Of a stretch of DNA of 46,164 nt, positions 27,678 through 35,361 are shown in pieces. Positions within the stretch are counted from its first letter, which is position 1, and each line of letters starts with the position of its first letter. The stretch is taken from NCBI GenBank assembly GCA_029573495.1, contig JAKQEI010000094.1:1-46164 (forward strand), read 5' to 3'. Below the pieces are notes generated by a model that saw only the letters and a list, made by a program, of their open reading frames with translations, was not told where the DNA came from and ran no database searches. The DNA is from Bacteroidota bacterium (GTDB lineage: Bacteria > Bacteroidota > Bacteroidia > Flavobacteriales_F > PHOS-HE28). The translations under genes and the position numbers were made by a program.

Positions 27678-28909
27678 GCGTCCAGTTCACCTGCGATCAC
27701 GTTCATGCTGCTCATGGTGATGATCGCGTCGCTCAACATGCTGCCTTTGATCATCTCGGGGAAGGCCTGGTAGTAGATGTAGCAGGGCCGGCGCAGGTGC
27801 AGCCGGAAGGGTGCGCGGCCACCGTCGCTCACGAGGTAGAAGCCGAGCTCGCCGTTGCCACCCTCCACACAATGGTACACTTCGCCCACCGGTACCTCCG
27901 TTTCGCCCATCACGATCTTGAAGTGCCAGATCAGGGGCTCCATAGCGCTGTACACTTCCTCCTTCGGCGGCAGCACCCACTCGGGCACATCCGCGCGGAA
28001 GGTGGTCTTGTCACTCATCTTCTCCAGCTTTTCCAGGGCCTGGCGGATGATGGAGAGGCTCTGCCGCATCTCTTCCTGGCGCACCGTGAAACGGTCGTAG
28101 GTGTCGCCGTTGGTGCCTACAGGGATGATGAAGTCGAACTCGTTGTAACCGCTGTACGGATCGGCCACCCGCACATCGTAGTCCACGCCCGCTGCCCGCA
28201 GGTTGGGACCGGTGAAGCCGTATTGCAGGGCACGCTCGCCGCTGATCGGTCCGCAGCCGATGGTACGGTCCATGAAGATCCGGTTGCGCAGGAGCATGTT
28301 GTCGAACTCCTTCAGCGAGGCGGGCAGCTCCTTGACGATCGCCTTGGTCTTCGCCCACACCGTATCGCTCCAATTGCGCTCCCAGCCACCGATGCGGCCC
28401 ATGTTGGTGGTGAGGCGCGCGCCGCAGATCTCCTCGTACACCTCGTAGATCCGCTCCCGCCACTGGTACACGTAGAGGAAGGGCGTGGTGGCGCCCACGT
28501 CCTGGCCGATGATCGTATTGCAGATGATGTGGTCGGCGATGCGGGCCAGCTCCATCACGATCACCCGCATGTATTGCACCCGGTCAGGCAGCTCGATGTT
28601 GAGCAGCTTCTCCACCGTCATGTGCCAGCCCATGTTGTTGATGGGGGCGCTGCAGTAGTTCATCCGGTCCGTAAGCGTGGTGATCTGGTAGAACGGACGC
28701 CGCTCGGCGATCTTCTCGAACGCGCGATGGATGTAACCGATGGTCTGCTGGGCGTCGAGGATGATCTCGCCGTCCATCGTCAGCACGTTCTGGAAGATGC
28801 CGTGCGTGGCGGGGTGGGTCGGGCCCAGATTGAGCGTGGTGAGTTCGCGCAGGTCACGACCTTCCACAAGGTCCTTGGACCAGAAATCGGTGGGTGGCTG
28901 CTGGCTCAT
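27674..28909 (-). CDS. nuoD: NADH-quinone oxidoreductase subunit D (49-kDa)
   Basis: A 411-residue subunit that forms the quinone site with NuoB. The start MSQQPPTDFWSKDLVEG at 28909 overlaps the nuoC stop by 4 nt; longer upstream in-frame extension lies inside nuoC. The signature LNLGPTHPATHGIFQNVLTM contains the conserved histidines, and ERRPFYQITTLTDRMNY and IGGWERNW are typical. nuoC and nuoD are separate genes, unlike the fused nuoCD of E. coli. Confidence 0.97.
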   Translation of the reverse strand: MSQQPPTDFWSKDLVEGRDLRELTTLNLGPTHPATHGIFQNVLTMDGEIILDAQQTIGYIHRAFEKIAERRPFYQITTLTDRMNYCSAPINNMGWHMTVEKLLNIELPDRVQYMRVIVMELARIADHIICNTIIGQDVGATTPFLYVYQWRERIYEVYEEICGARLTTNMGRIGGWERNWSDTVWAKTKAIVKELPASLKEFDNMLLRNRIFMDRTIGCGPISGERALQYGFTGPNLRAAGVDYDVRVADPYSGYNEFDFIIPVGTNGDTYDRFTVRQEEMRQSLSIIRQALEKLEKMSDKTTFRADVPEWVLPPKEEVYSAMEPLIWHFKIVMGETEVPVGEVYHCVEGGNGELGFYLVSDGGRAPFRLHLRRPCYIYYQAFPEMIKGSMLSDAIITMSSMNVIAGELDA

Positions 28910-29418
28910 CGTCCGAAGAAGCGGTCGTCCTTGTCCTGGCGTGTCGGGTCCTCCAGCGGGTAGTCCTTGCGCATGGGGAAGGCCGGGAAGTCCTCCATGT
29001 TCAGGATGCGCTTGAGGTTCGGGTGTCCCTTGAACTTGATGCCGAAGAAGTCCCAGGCCTCGCGCTCCATCCAGTTGGCGGTGGCCCATAGGTCGGTCGC
29101 GGTCTGGAACTCGAGGTCGTTGGCGGTCGTTCGGCACTTCACGCGGATGCGATGTCCGGCGCGCATGTTGTGCAGGTGGTAAACGAGGCCGAATTCCTGC
29201 GCTTCACCTGGGAAGTGCATCCCGCAACAGGTGGTGAGGAAGTGGAACCCGAGTTCATCGCGCAGGTTCCGCAAGAGGTCGTGCAGTGCCTCCTTCCTCA
29301 CCTGGATGCACAAGAGGTCGCGTTCCTGCTCCATGCCCGAGATCCGCTCACCGAACGCGGCGGAGACCCGGTCCTTCACCTGTTGATCGCGCTCGGCCTT
29401 CACTGCGAACCCCGGCAT
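28906..29418 (-). CDS. nuoC: NADH-quinone oxidoreductase subunit C (30-kDa)
   Basis: A 170-residue subunit of the connecting arm. The complex I 30-kDa signature is intact at about residues 117-139 (MEREAWDFFGIKFKGHPNLK then RIL). The C-terminus, FPMRKDYPLEDPTRQDKDDR, resembles other unfused NuoC proteins. ATG overlaps the nuoB stop by 1 nt, and the stop overlaps nuoD by 4 nt. Confidence 0.95.
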   Translation of the reverse strand: MPGFAVKAERDQQVKDRVSAAFGERISGMEQERDLLCIQVRKEALHDLLRNLRDELGFHFLTTCCGMHFPGEAQEFGLVYHLHNMRAGHRIRVKCRTTANDLEFQTATDLWATANWMEREAWDFFGIKFKGHPNLKRILNMEDFPAFPMRKDYPLEDPTRQDKDDRFFGR

Positions 29419-29984
29419 CAGTCAATGGCGTATTTGGTCAACAGGTCCTGGTATTCCTTGCTGTAGCGGCGGCGCAGGCTCTCGTTCCTGGCGAGCTCCT
29501 GGATCCGCAGGATGCCGTCGATCACCTGCTCGGGACGCGGCGGGCAGCCCGGGATGTACACATCCACCGGGATCACCCGGTCGATGCCTTGCAACACGCT
29601 GTAACTGTCGAAGATGCCGCCGGTGCAGGCGCAGGCGCCCATGCTCAGCACCCACTTGGGCTCGGCCATCTGCATATACACATCGCGGAGCACCGGGGCC
29701 ATCTTCTTGGCGATGGTGCCCATCACCATCAACAGGTCGCTCTGGCGCGGGCTGAAACTGAGCCGCTCCATGCCGAAGCGGCTGAGGTCGTAGTGGGAGC
29801 TCATGGTGCTCATGAACTCGATGCCGCAGCAGCTCGTGGCGAAGGGCAGGGGCCACAGGCTGTTGGCACGGGCCAGCCCGATCGCCTGGTCCACCCGCGT
29901 GGCGAAGAAGCCCTCTCCCGAGTGCCCTTCCGGGGCCTTCACGATCGTCGGACGGGGCCGTTCGATGCCGCGTTGTTCGCTCAT
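29418..29984 (-). CDS. nuoB: NADH-quinone oxidoreductase subunit B (cluster N2)
   Basis: A 188-residue subunit holding the terminal 4Fe-4S cluster N2. The tandem cysteines are C52-C53 (SCCGIEFMST), with C118 (GACACTGG) and C147 (IPGCPPRPEQ) completing the site. The start MSEQRGIERPRPTIVKAPEG at 29984 overlaps the nuoA stop by 4 nt; an in-frame upstream extension lies wholly inside nuoA and is rejected. Confidence 0.97.
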   Translation of the reverse strand: MSEQRGIERPRPTIVKAPEGHSGEGFFATRVDQAIGLARANSLWPLPFATSCCGIEFMSTMSSHYDLSRFGMERLSFSPRQSDLLMVMGTIAKKMAPVLRDVYMQMAEPKWVLSMGACACTGGIFDSYSVLQGIDRVIPVDVYIPGCPPRPEQVIDGILRIQELARNESLRRRYSKEYQDLLTKYAID

Positions 29985-30352
29985 TCGATCTTCATTACAC
30001 CTTTCCGTAGCACATAGTAGAGACCGGCCATCACAAAGACCACGAAGACCACCATCTCCACGAAGCCTAACGCGCCAAGGGCCTTGAAGTTCACGGCCCA
30101 GGGGTAGAGGAAGATGACCTCCACATCGAAGAGCACGAACAGGATGGCTATCAACAAGTACTTCACACTGAAGGGCTTGCGCGCGTTGCCGTGCTGCTCG
30201 ATGCCGCACTCGAAGCTCTCGTCCTTCTTCTTGCCGTGGATCTTCGGGCCGAGCCATGCCGCCGCCGAAAGTGCGAAGCCCACGAAACCCACGGCGATGG
30301 CCGTTTGGATCAGGACCGGGACATAGTCGTTGGGGGTCGAAATGGCTTCCAC
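29981..30352 (-). CDS. nuoA: NADH-quinone oxidoreductase subunit A
   Basis: A 123-residue subunit with three membrane helices and the conserved loop FECGIEQHGNARKPFSVKYL followed by FDVEVIFLYPWAV. First gene of the nuo operon. The start is placed at a GTG at 30352, giving eight residues before DYVPVLIQ, close to flavobacterial NuoA. An ATG at 30415 would add 21 residues that read like noncoding DNA and would include the probable -7 box at 30378-30385. The ATG remains a possible start. Confidence 0.93.
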   Translation of the reverse strand: MEAISTPNDYVPVLIQTAIAVGFVGFALSAAAWLGPKIHGKKKDESFECGIEQHGNARKPFSVKYLLIAILFVLFDVEVIFLYPWAVNFKALGALGFVEMVVFVVFVMAGLYYVLRKGVMKIE

Positions 30353-30377
30353 GGAGCGCTGGGGTCGGGTAGGGTGC

Positions 30378-30385
30378 CAAATGTA
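30378..30385 (-). promoter_or_regulatory. -7 box for the nuo operon
   Basis: The minus strand reads TACATTTG, an exact TAnnTTTG match, 25 nt before the GTG proposed for nuoA. The same 8-mer occurs before the yceD-like gene at 45071. No clear -33 TTG is seen. Confidence 0.45.
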
Positions 30386-30414
30386 GTGCCCTGCCTCATT
30401 TGGGGGAAGGTTCA

Positions 30415-30438
30415 TCGGCAATAGTTGCCCGGTCGTCG
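30415..30438 (+). repeat. 24-bp dispersed repeat, copy 1
   Basis: TCGGCAATA, two variable bases, then TGCCCGGTC and a few more matching bases. Twenty of the 24 positions match or nearly match copy 2 at 31839-31862. The two copies flank the CoA-transferase gene on the same strand, each about 50-90 bp from a start codon. Confidence 0.45.
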
Positions 30439-30488
30439 TTCTTCGATCGGGATGTAGGGAAAGAGTCCCATCGGCGAACTTTGCTGCC

Positions 30489-31763
30489 ATGGCCCTTCCC
30501 TGGATGTCCGCCGCCGAGGCCGTGCGCTTGGTGAACAGCGGCGACCGCGTCTTCATCCACGGGAGCGCCGCCACCCCGGTGCGTCTGGTGCATGCCCTGC
30601 TGGACCGCCACGCCGAGCTTCACGATGTGGAACTCACCGCCATCAGCACCTTCGGCGATCTGGGCTTCGACAGGCCCGAGGTGCAGGGGCCGTTCAACCT
30701 GAACGCCTTGTTCGTCAGTGCCAACATGCGGGGTATGGTTGACGGCCCCTACGGCGACTACATCCCGGTCTTCCTCAGCGAGATCCCCCGCCTCTTCGAG
30801 AAGGGCATCCTTCCGCTCGACGTGGCGCTCGTGCATGTGTCGCCGCCCGACCGGCATGGCTTCTGTTCCCTGGGGGTGAGCGTGGACGTGGCCCGCAGCG
30901 CCGTGCGCAACGCCCGCATCGTGATCGCGCAGGTGAACCCGCACATGCCCCGCACCCTCGGCGATGGCCACGTGCACATCAGCCGCTTCGCCGCATTGGT
31001 GGAGGTGAACGACCCGCTGCCCGAGGTGGACTACGCCGCGCAGATCGGGACCAAGGAGCGTCGCGTGGCCGAACTGGTGAGCGCCCTGATGGAGGACGGC
31101 AGCACCCTGCAGCTGGGCATCGGCGCCATCCCCGACGCCATCCTGGGTGCTCTCGGCGGGCACAAGGACCTCGGCATCCACACCGAGATGTGCTCCAACG
31201 GCATCATCGATCTGGTACACAGCGGCGCCATCACCAACAAGTACAAGAAGAAGCACCGCGGGAAGATCGCCACCGCCTTCGCCTTCGGCACGCGCCGCCT
31301 TTACGACTTGGTGGATGACAACCCCTTCTTCACCTTCCTCGACGCGCAGTATGTCAACGATGGCAAGGTGATCCGCGAGAACCCCAAGGTGGTGGCCATC
31401 AACAGCGCGATCGAGGTGGACCTCACCGGGCAGGTGTGCGCGGACAGCATCGGCACCTATCAGTTCAGCGGCGTTGGCGGGCAGATGGACTTCATGCGCG
31501 GAGCGGCCCTAAGCGAGGGCGGCAAGCCGATCATCGCCCTGTGCAGCACCACCGGCAAGGGCGCCAGCAAGATCGTCCCCTTCCTGAAACCCGGCGCGGG
31601 CGTGGTCACCACGCGGGCTCATATGCATTATGTGGTCACCGAGCACGGAGTGGCCTACCTCTATGGTAAGAACCTGCAGCAACGTGCCAAGGCGTTGATC
31701 GCCATTGCAGCACCGGAGCATCGGGAAGAGCTGGAAAGGGCCTACAATGAGCGGTTCGAGTAG
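30489..31763 (+). CDS. Acetyl-CoA hydrolase / acyl-CoA:carboxylate CoA-transferase family protein
   Basis: A 424-residue enzyme of the acetyl-CoA hydrolase/4-hydroxybutyrate CoA-transferase family. It probably moves CoA between acetyl-CoA and another short carboxylate, or releases acetate. The catalytic glutamate is E233 in IHTEMCSNGIIDL. Other conserved segments are STLQLGIGAIPDAI and GVGGQMDFMRGAALS, with the CoA-binding TGKGASKIVPFL. It is read divergently from the nuo operon, the two starts 136 bp apart. A weak -7-like GAACTTTG lies at 30476-30483. Which carboxylate it uses (acetate, butyrate, succinate or other) cannot be decided from the sequence. Confidence 0.88.
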   Translation: MALPWMSAAEAVRLVNSGDRVFIHGSAATPVRLVHALLDRHAELHDVELTAISTFGDLGFDRPEVQGPFNLNALFVSANMRGMVDGPYGDYIPVFLSEIPRLFEKGILPLDVALVHVSPPDRHGFCSLGVSVDVARSAVRNARIVIAQVNPHMPRTLGDGHVHISRFAALVEVNDPLPEVDYAAQIGTKERRVAELVSALMEDGSTLQLGIGAIPDAILGALGGHKDLGIHTEMCSNGIIDLVHSGAITNKYKKKHRGKIATAFAFGTRRLYDLVDDNPFFTFLDAQYVNDGKVIRENPKVVAINSAIEVDLTGQVCADSIGTYQFSGVGGQMDFMRGAALSEGGKPIIALCSTTGKGASKIVPFLKPGAGVVTTRAHMHYVVTEHGVAYLYGKNLQQRAKALIAIAAPEHREELERAYNERFE

Positions 31764-31838
31764 GGTCGGGGTCCGGAGATGTACTATGGTCCGATCACCT
31801 CTTCCGATCGGCACTTGAACGTCGGGAAGGTCGATCCG

Positions 31839-31862
31839 TCGGCAATACCTGCCCGGTCATCG
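31839..31862 (+). repeat. 24-bp dispersed repeat, copy 2
   Basis: The same core as copy 1 (TCGGCAATA, then TGCCCGGTC after two variable bases). It lies about 75 bp after the CoA-transferase gene and about 65 bp before dxs. Confidence 0.45.
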
Positions 31863-31908
31863 CGTTCAAGACCTCTTGAGCCGGACCCCCTGTGAACCGG
31901 GAACCGGT

Positions 31909-31916
31909 TACTTTTG
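31909..31916 (+). promoter_or_regulatory. -7 box for dxs
   Basis: TACTTTTG matches TAnnTTTG exactly, 11 nt before the dxs ATG. Just upstream lies an inverted repeat AACCGG-GAA-CCGGTT (31895-31909), which overlaps the spacer between -33 and -7 and could bind a regulator. Confidence 0.45.
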
Positions 31917-31927
31917 TTCATTACTAG

Positions 31928-33871
31928 ATGAGCCCCCGCCCCGCCTATCCCCTGCTCGATCGGATCCAGACCCCGGCCGACCTCCGGAACCTCTCCGAGG
32001 ATCAGCTTGTGCAGGTCTGCAACGAGTTGCGCGACTTCATCATCGATGTGGTGAGCGTGAAGGGCGGCCACTTCGGCGCCAGCCTCGGGGTGGTGGAGCT
32101 CACGGTGGCCCTGCATTACGTGTTCAACACGCCCTATGACCAGCTCGTATGGGACGTGGGGCATCAGGCGTACGGCCACAAGATCCTCACCGGCCGTAAG
32201 GACATCTTCCACACCAACCGGATCCACAAGGGGATCAGTGGCTTCCCGAAGCGGAGCGAGAGCGAATACGACACCTTCGGCGTGGGCCACAGCAGCACCA
32301 GCATCGGTGGTGCCTTGGGCATGGCCGTGGCCAGCAAGTTGAAGGGCGAGACCGACCGGCAGTGCGTGGCCATCATCGGCGACGGGGCGATGACCGCCGG
32401 CATGGCCTTCGAGGCGCTGAATCACGCGGGTGGCGCCAACACCGACATGCTCGTGGTGCTCAACGACAACTGCATGAGCATCGACCCGAACGTCGGTGCC
32501 CTGAAGGAGTACCTCACGGACATCACCACGAGCCACACCTACAACAAGGTGAAGGACGAGGTGTGGAACCTGCTCGGCAAGATCAGCAAGTTCGGTCCCA
32601 ACGCGCAGGCCATCGCCCAGAAGGTGGAGAACGCCGTGAAGAGCGCGCTGCTGAAGCAGAGCAACCTCTTCGAGAGCCTCAACTTCCGCTATTTCGGTCC
32701 GGTGGACGGGCACGATGTGGAGCGCATGGTGAAGGTGCTCCAGGACCTCAAGGACATACCGGGCCCCAAGATCCTGCACACGATCACCATGAAGGGCAAG
32801 GGCTACAAGGCCGCCGAGGAAGGCAATCCCACTGTGTGGCATGCGCCAGGCCTCTTCAACAAGGAGACCGGCGAGATCATCAAGGTGGTACCCAAGAGCC
32901 CGCAGCCGCCCAAGTACCAAGATGTCTTCGGGCACACCATCGTGGAGCTGGCCGAGAAGAACCCGCGCATCGTCGGTGTCACGCCCGCCATGCCCACCGG
33001 CTGCTCGCTCAACATCATGATGAAGGCCATGCCCGATCGCGCATTCGACGTGGGCATCGCCGAGCAGCACGCGGTGACCTTCAGTGCCGGCATGGCCACA
33101 CAAGGCATGGTTCCCTTCTGCAACATCTACAGCTCCTTCATGCAACGCGCGTACGACCAGGTGGTGCACGACGTGGCCTTGCAGAACCTGCACGTGGTCT
33201 TCTGCCTGGACCGCGGCGGACTGGCCGGTGCCGATGGTCCCACGCACCACGGCGCCTTCGACATCGCTTACTTCCGTTGCATCCCGAACATGATCGTGAG
33301 CGCGCCGATGAACGAGGAGGAGCTGCGTGATCTGATGTACACCGCCCAATTGAAGGACCACGGTCCCTTCAGCATCCGGTATCCGCGTGGCGAAGGCGTG
33401 ATGACCGAGTGGAAGACGCCCTTCAAGGAGATCAAGATCGGTACGGGTCGCAAGCTGCGCTCCGGCAATGATATCGCCGTGCTCAGCATCGGGCACATCG
33501 GTAACATCGCCGCGAAAGGCATCGATGCGCTGCAGGAGGAAGGCTACAGCGTGGCGCATTACGACATGCGATTCGCCAAACCGATCGACGAGCTGCTGTT
33601 GCACGAGGTCTTCGGCAAGTTCAAGCAGGTGATCACCATCGAGGATGGGGCGATCCAAGGCGGCATGGGCAGCGCGGTGCTCGAGTTCATGGCCGACCAT
33701 GGCTACCACGCGCAGGTGAAACGGCTGGGCATCCCCGACCGCTGGGTGGAGCACGGCACACAGAACGAGCTCTATGCGGAATGCGGCTTCGACGACAAGG
33801 CGCTCATCGCGGCGGTGAAGGAAATGCTTCCGCAGCGCAAGGGGTTGAAGGGTGTGCAGGTGAGTGCTTGA
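31928..33871 (+). CDS. dxs: 1-deoxy-D-xylulose-5-phosphate synthase
   Basis: A 647-residue cytoplasmic TPP enzyme, the first step of the MEP isoprenoid pathway, joining pyruvate and glyceraldehyde-3-phosphate. The TPP motif is GDGAMTAGMAFEALNHAGG followed by VVLNDN. The phosphate/TPP loop GHQAYGHKILTGR and the conserved catalytic region VGIAEQHAVTFSAGMA are present. Length is a little above E. coli (620). It has its own promoter-like box and no MEP-pathway neighbours. Its stop lies only 4 nt from the stop of the convergent small gene. Confidence 0.97.
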   Translation: MSPRPAYPLLDRIQTPADLRNLSEDQLVQVCNELRDFIIDVVSVKGGHFGASLGVVELTVALHYVFNTPYDQLVWDVGHQAYGHKILTGRKDIFHTNRIHKGISGFPKRSESEYDTFGVGHSSTSIGGALGMAVASKLKGETDRQCVAIIGDGAMTAGMAFEALNHAGGANTDMLVVLNDNCMSIDPNVGALKEYLTDITTSHTYNKVKDEVWNLLGKISKFGPNAQAIAQKVENAVKSALLKQSNLFESLNFRYFGPVDGHDVERMVKVLQDLKDIPGPKILHTITMKGKGYKAAEEGNPTVWHAPGLFNKETGEIIKVVPKSPQPPKYQDVFGHTIVELAEKNPRIVGVTPAMPTGCSLNIMMKAMPDRAFDVGIAEQHAVTFSAGMATQGMVPFCNIYSSFMQRAYDQVVHDVALQNLHVVFCLDRGGLAGADGPTHHGAFDIAYFRCIPNMIVSAPMNEEELRDLMYTAQLKDHGPFSIRYPRGEGVMTEWKTPFKEIKIGTGRKLRSGNDIAVLSIGHIGNIAAKGIDALQEEGYSVAHYDMRFAKPIDELLLHEVFGKFKQVITIEDGAIQGGMGSAVLEFMADHGYHAQVKRLGIPDRWVEHGTQNELYAECGFDDKALIAAVKEMLPQRKGLKGVQVSA

Positions 33872-33875
33872 GCCC

Positions 33876-34286
33876 TCACGCCACCGACCATCCATCCAGA
33901 CGGGCGCGCACCCATTCCACCGCCTCTCCCACGGTCCCGAACATCCCCACTTGATGTTCCTGCGGATGGTAGTTGTAGTGGATCTCGGCCACCTTGCGGA
34001 ACAGTCCTTCCGAAGCCACCAGCGCATGTGCACGCACCCGGGCATTGATCCCTTCGGTGCTGTGCTCCTGCTGCATGGCTTCGATGTCCATGTCGCCCTC
34101 CTCGGGAAGTACGCTCACCATGCCGAAGTCCTTGTCCTCCGTCAGGTGCTCACAGACGTCGATCACCTCGGCGATACCATCCACATCGAAGGTGACATGT
34201 TCGTGGTAGCGGATGATGACAAGGTCCGGCGCTTGCCGTTCGACAACGGCCAGCCGCGTCTCATGGTAGGTCGGTTCGATGGTCAT
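33876..34286 (-). CDS. Small protein of unknown function (STAS/SpoIIAA-like pattern)
   Basis: A 136-residue, acidic, soluble protein without signal peptide or membrane segment. It is not recognised by name. Alternating strands and helices, and an ending VGMFGTVGEAVEWVRARLD, resemble the small SpoIIAA/STAS-like proteins common in Bacteroidota (inference from the pattern only). It is convergent with dxs with 4 nt between stops, and separated by 55 bp from the secreted protein gene downstream on the same strand. The ATG at 34286 is the only sensible start. Confidence 0.65.
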   Translation of the reverse strand: MTIEPTYHETRLAVVERQAPDLVIIRYHEHVTFDVDGIAEVIDVCEHLTEDKDFGMVSVLPEEGDMDIEAMQQEHSTEGINARVRAHALVASEGLFRKVAEIHYNYHPQEHQVGMFGTVGEAVEWVRARLDGWSVA

Positions 34287-34341
34287 TTCAGTCGTGAACG
34301 GAGCTTAAGGCTTTCCAAGCTACGACATGGGCCAATACGGG

Positions 34342-35328
34342 TCATCGGCGCTCCAGCCGAACGGTCCCGAGGGTCCCGTTCGTGCCGATCCAGGCCAGGG
34401 TGTAGTGACCGGAGGGGACATCGCTCATCGTGAGAACGAGCCGGCGTGTCTCCGGTCCAGTGAACTCGGCCAGCCACTGTTTCACCGGCGTGCCCGTACC
34501 ATCCACCAGTTGAAGTACCGTGCGGTCGGCGCGGGAAGCCGGGAGGTCGATCGTCGCCACATCGTCACAGGGATCGGGGAACACCCGCAGGCGGATCGGC
34601 TGGAAGAGGTTCATCTCGCCGTTCTGCCAGGAGCCATCCAACCAGCGCATGATCCGGTCCGGCGGATACCAGCCGGTCCGCTCGATGATCATCAGCAAGG
34701 GCATCGGCGTGCGATCACAATACCATTCGTAGCGCACCTCCCGGCGGCCGGGTAGTTCTGGCTGCTTGGGATCACGAAGGGTGAGTTCACTTCGCAGTCG
34801 GATGACGTTCTGCACCGGACCATAGGGCATCATGAGCGTACCCCAGGCATCAGCTTTCACCGAATGGATCACCTGCCGGATCGCGATGCGGCCCGAACCG
34901 GTCACGGCAACGATCCCGGTGTCCGACCAGGCGTCCCCGATGCCGATCGGGAAACTGAAGGAACGCAGCGGTGGATCGAATCGTAGCATCGCCGTGTCGC
35001 TGTAAGATCCCGTCCAGAGCAGGGTGCTGTCGGTCTCCACGAAGTACGAGGCCGGTTCCCCCGGAATGTTGAGGACCACGGCATGTTCCGGGAAAGCCCC
35101 TGCACCGGGTGCCACATCGCTCGTGGTCCATTGGTAGGGCAGCAACGCTCCCGCGGGCAGCGCCGTGTAGTCCCACCGCATGGCCGCGCCGGCTGGGCCC
35201 GCCTTCAGATAGGGCACATCGTGGTACCCGTACATCGTACCGGCAGCAGGAAGGTCGTCATCGCTCAGGACAGGTTGTGCGTGGAGCGCACGCGGAAGGG
35301 CCAGAAGGATGATAAGTGGTCGCCACAT
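34342..35328 (-). CDS. Secreted protein of unknown function with T9SS-like C-terminal tail
   Basis: A 328-residue protein. The start at 35328 is chosen because a signal peptide begins there (MWRPLIILLALPRALHAQ); a longer form would add 28 residues from an intergenic hairpin. The mature part has a beta-rich domain of about 220 residues with no named motif. The C-terminal 80 residues follow the T9SS sorting pattern (LRVFPDPCDDVATIDLP, then MSDVPSGHYTLAWIGTNGT). Probably exported to the surface. It is 22 nt from the membrane protein gene upstream on the same strand, which may be co-transcribed. Confidence 0.75.
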   Translation of the reverse strand: MWRPLIILLALPRALHAQPVLSDDDLPAAGTMYGYHDVPYLKAGPAGAAMRWDYTALPAGALLPYQWTTSDVAPGAGAFPEHAVVLNIPGEPASYFVETDSTLLWTGSYSDTAMLRFDPPLRSFSFPIGIGDAWSDTGIVAVTGSGRIAIRQVIHSVKADAWGTLMMPYGPVQNVIRLRSELTLRDPKQPELPGRREVRYEWYCDRTPMPLLMIIERTGWYPPDRIMRWLDGSWQNGEMNLFQPIRLRVFPDPCDDVATIDLPASRADRTVLQLVDGTGTPVKQWLAEFTGPETRRLVLTMSDVPSGHYTLAWIGTNGTLGTVRLERR

Positions 35329-35336
35329 GACAAGTG

Positions 35337-35361
35337 CCGTTCCTGTAAAACTAAGGAACGG
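35337..35361 (-). other. Hairpin overlapping a stop codon and a promoter-like box
   Basis: A perfect 8-bp stem (CCGTTCCT at 35337-35344, AGGAACGG at 35354-35361) with a 9-nt loop. The loop holds the stop codon of the membrane protein gene and a TAGTTTTA sequence one mismatch from TAnnTTTG. It lies 9 nt before the ATG of the secreted protein gene. It could be a terminator, a regulator site, or both. Confidence 0.45.

Noticed and set aside
31784..34045. A 753-codon open frame on the minus strand over dxs
   Set aside because: It is antisense to dxs, an unambiguous gene, and shows no recognisable domain.
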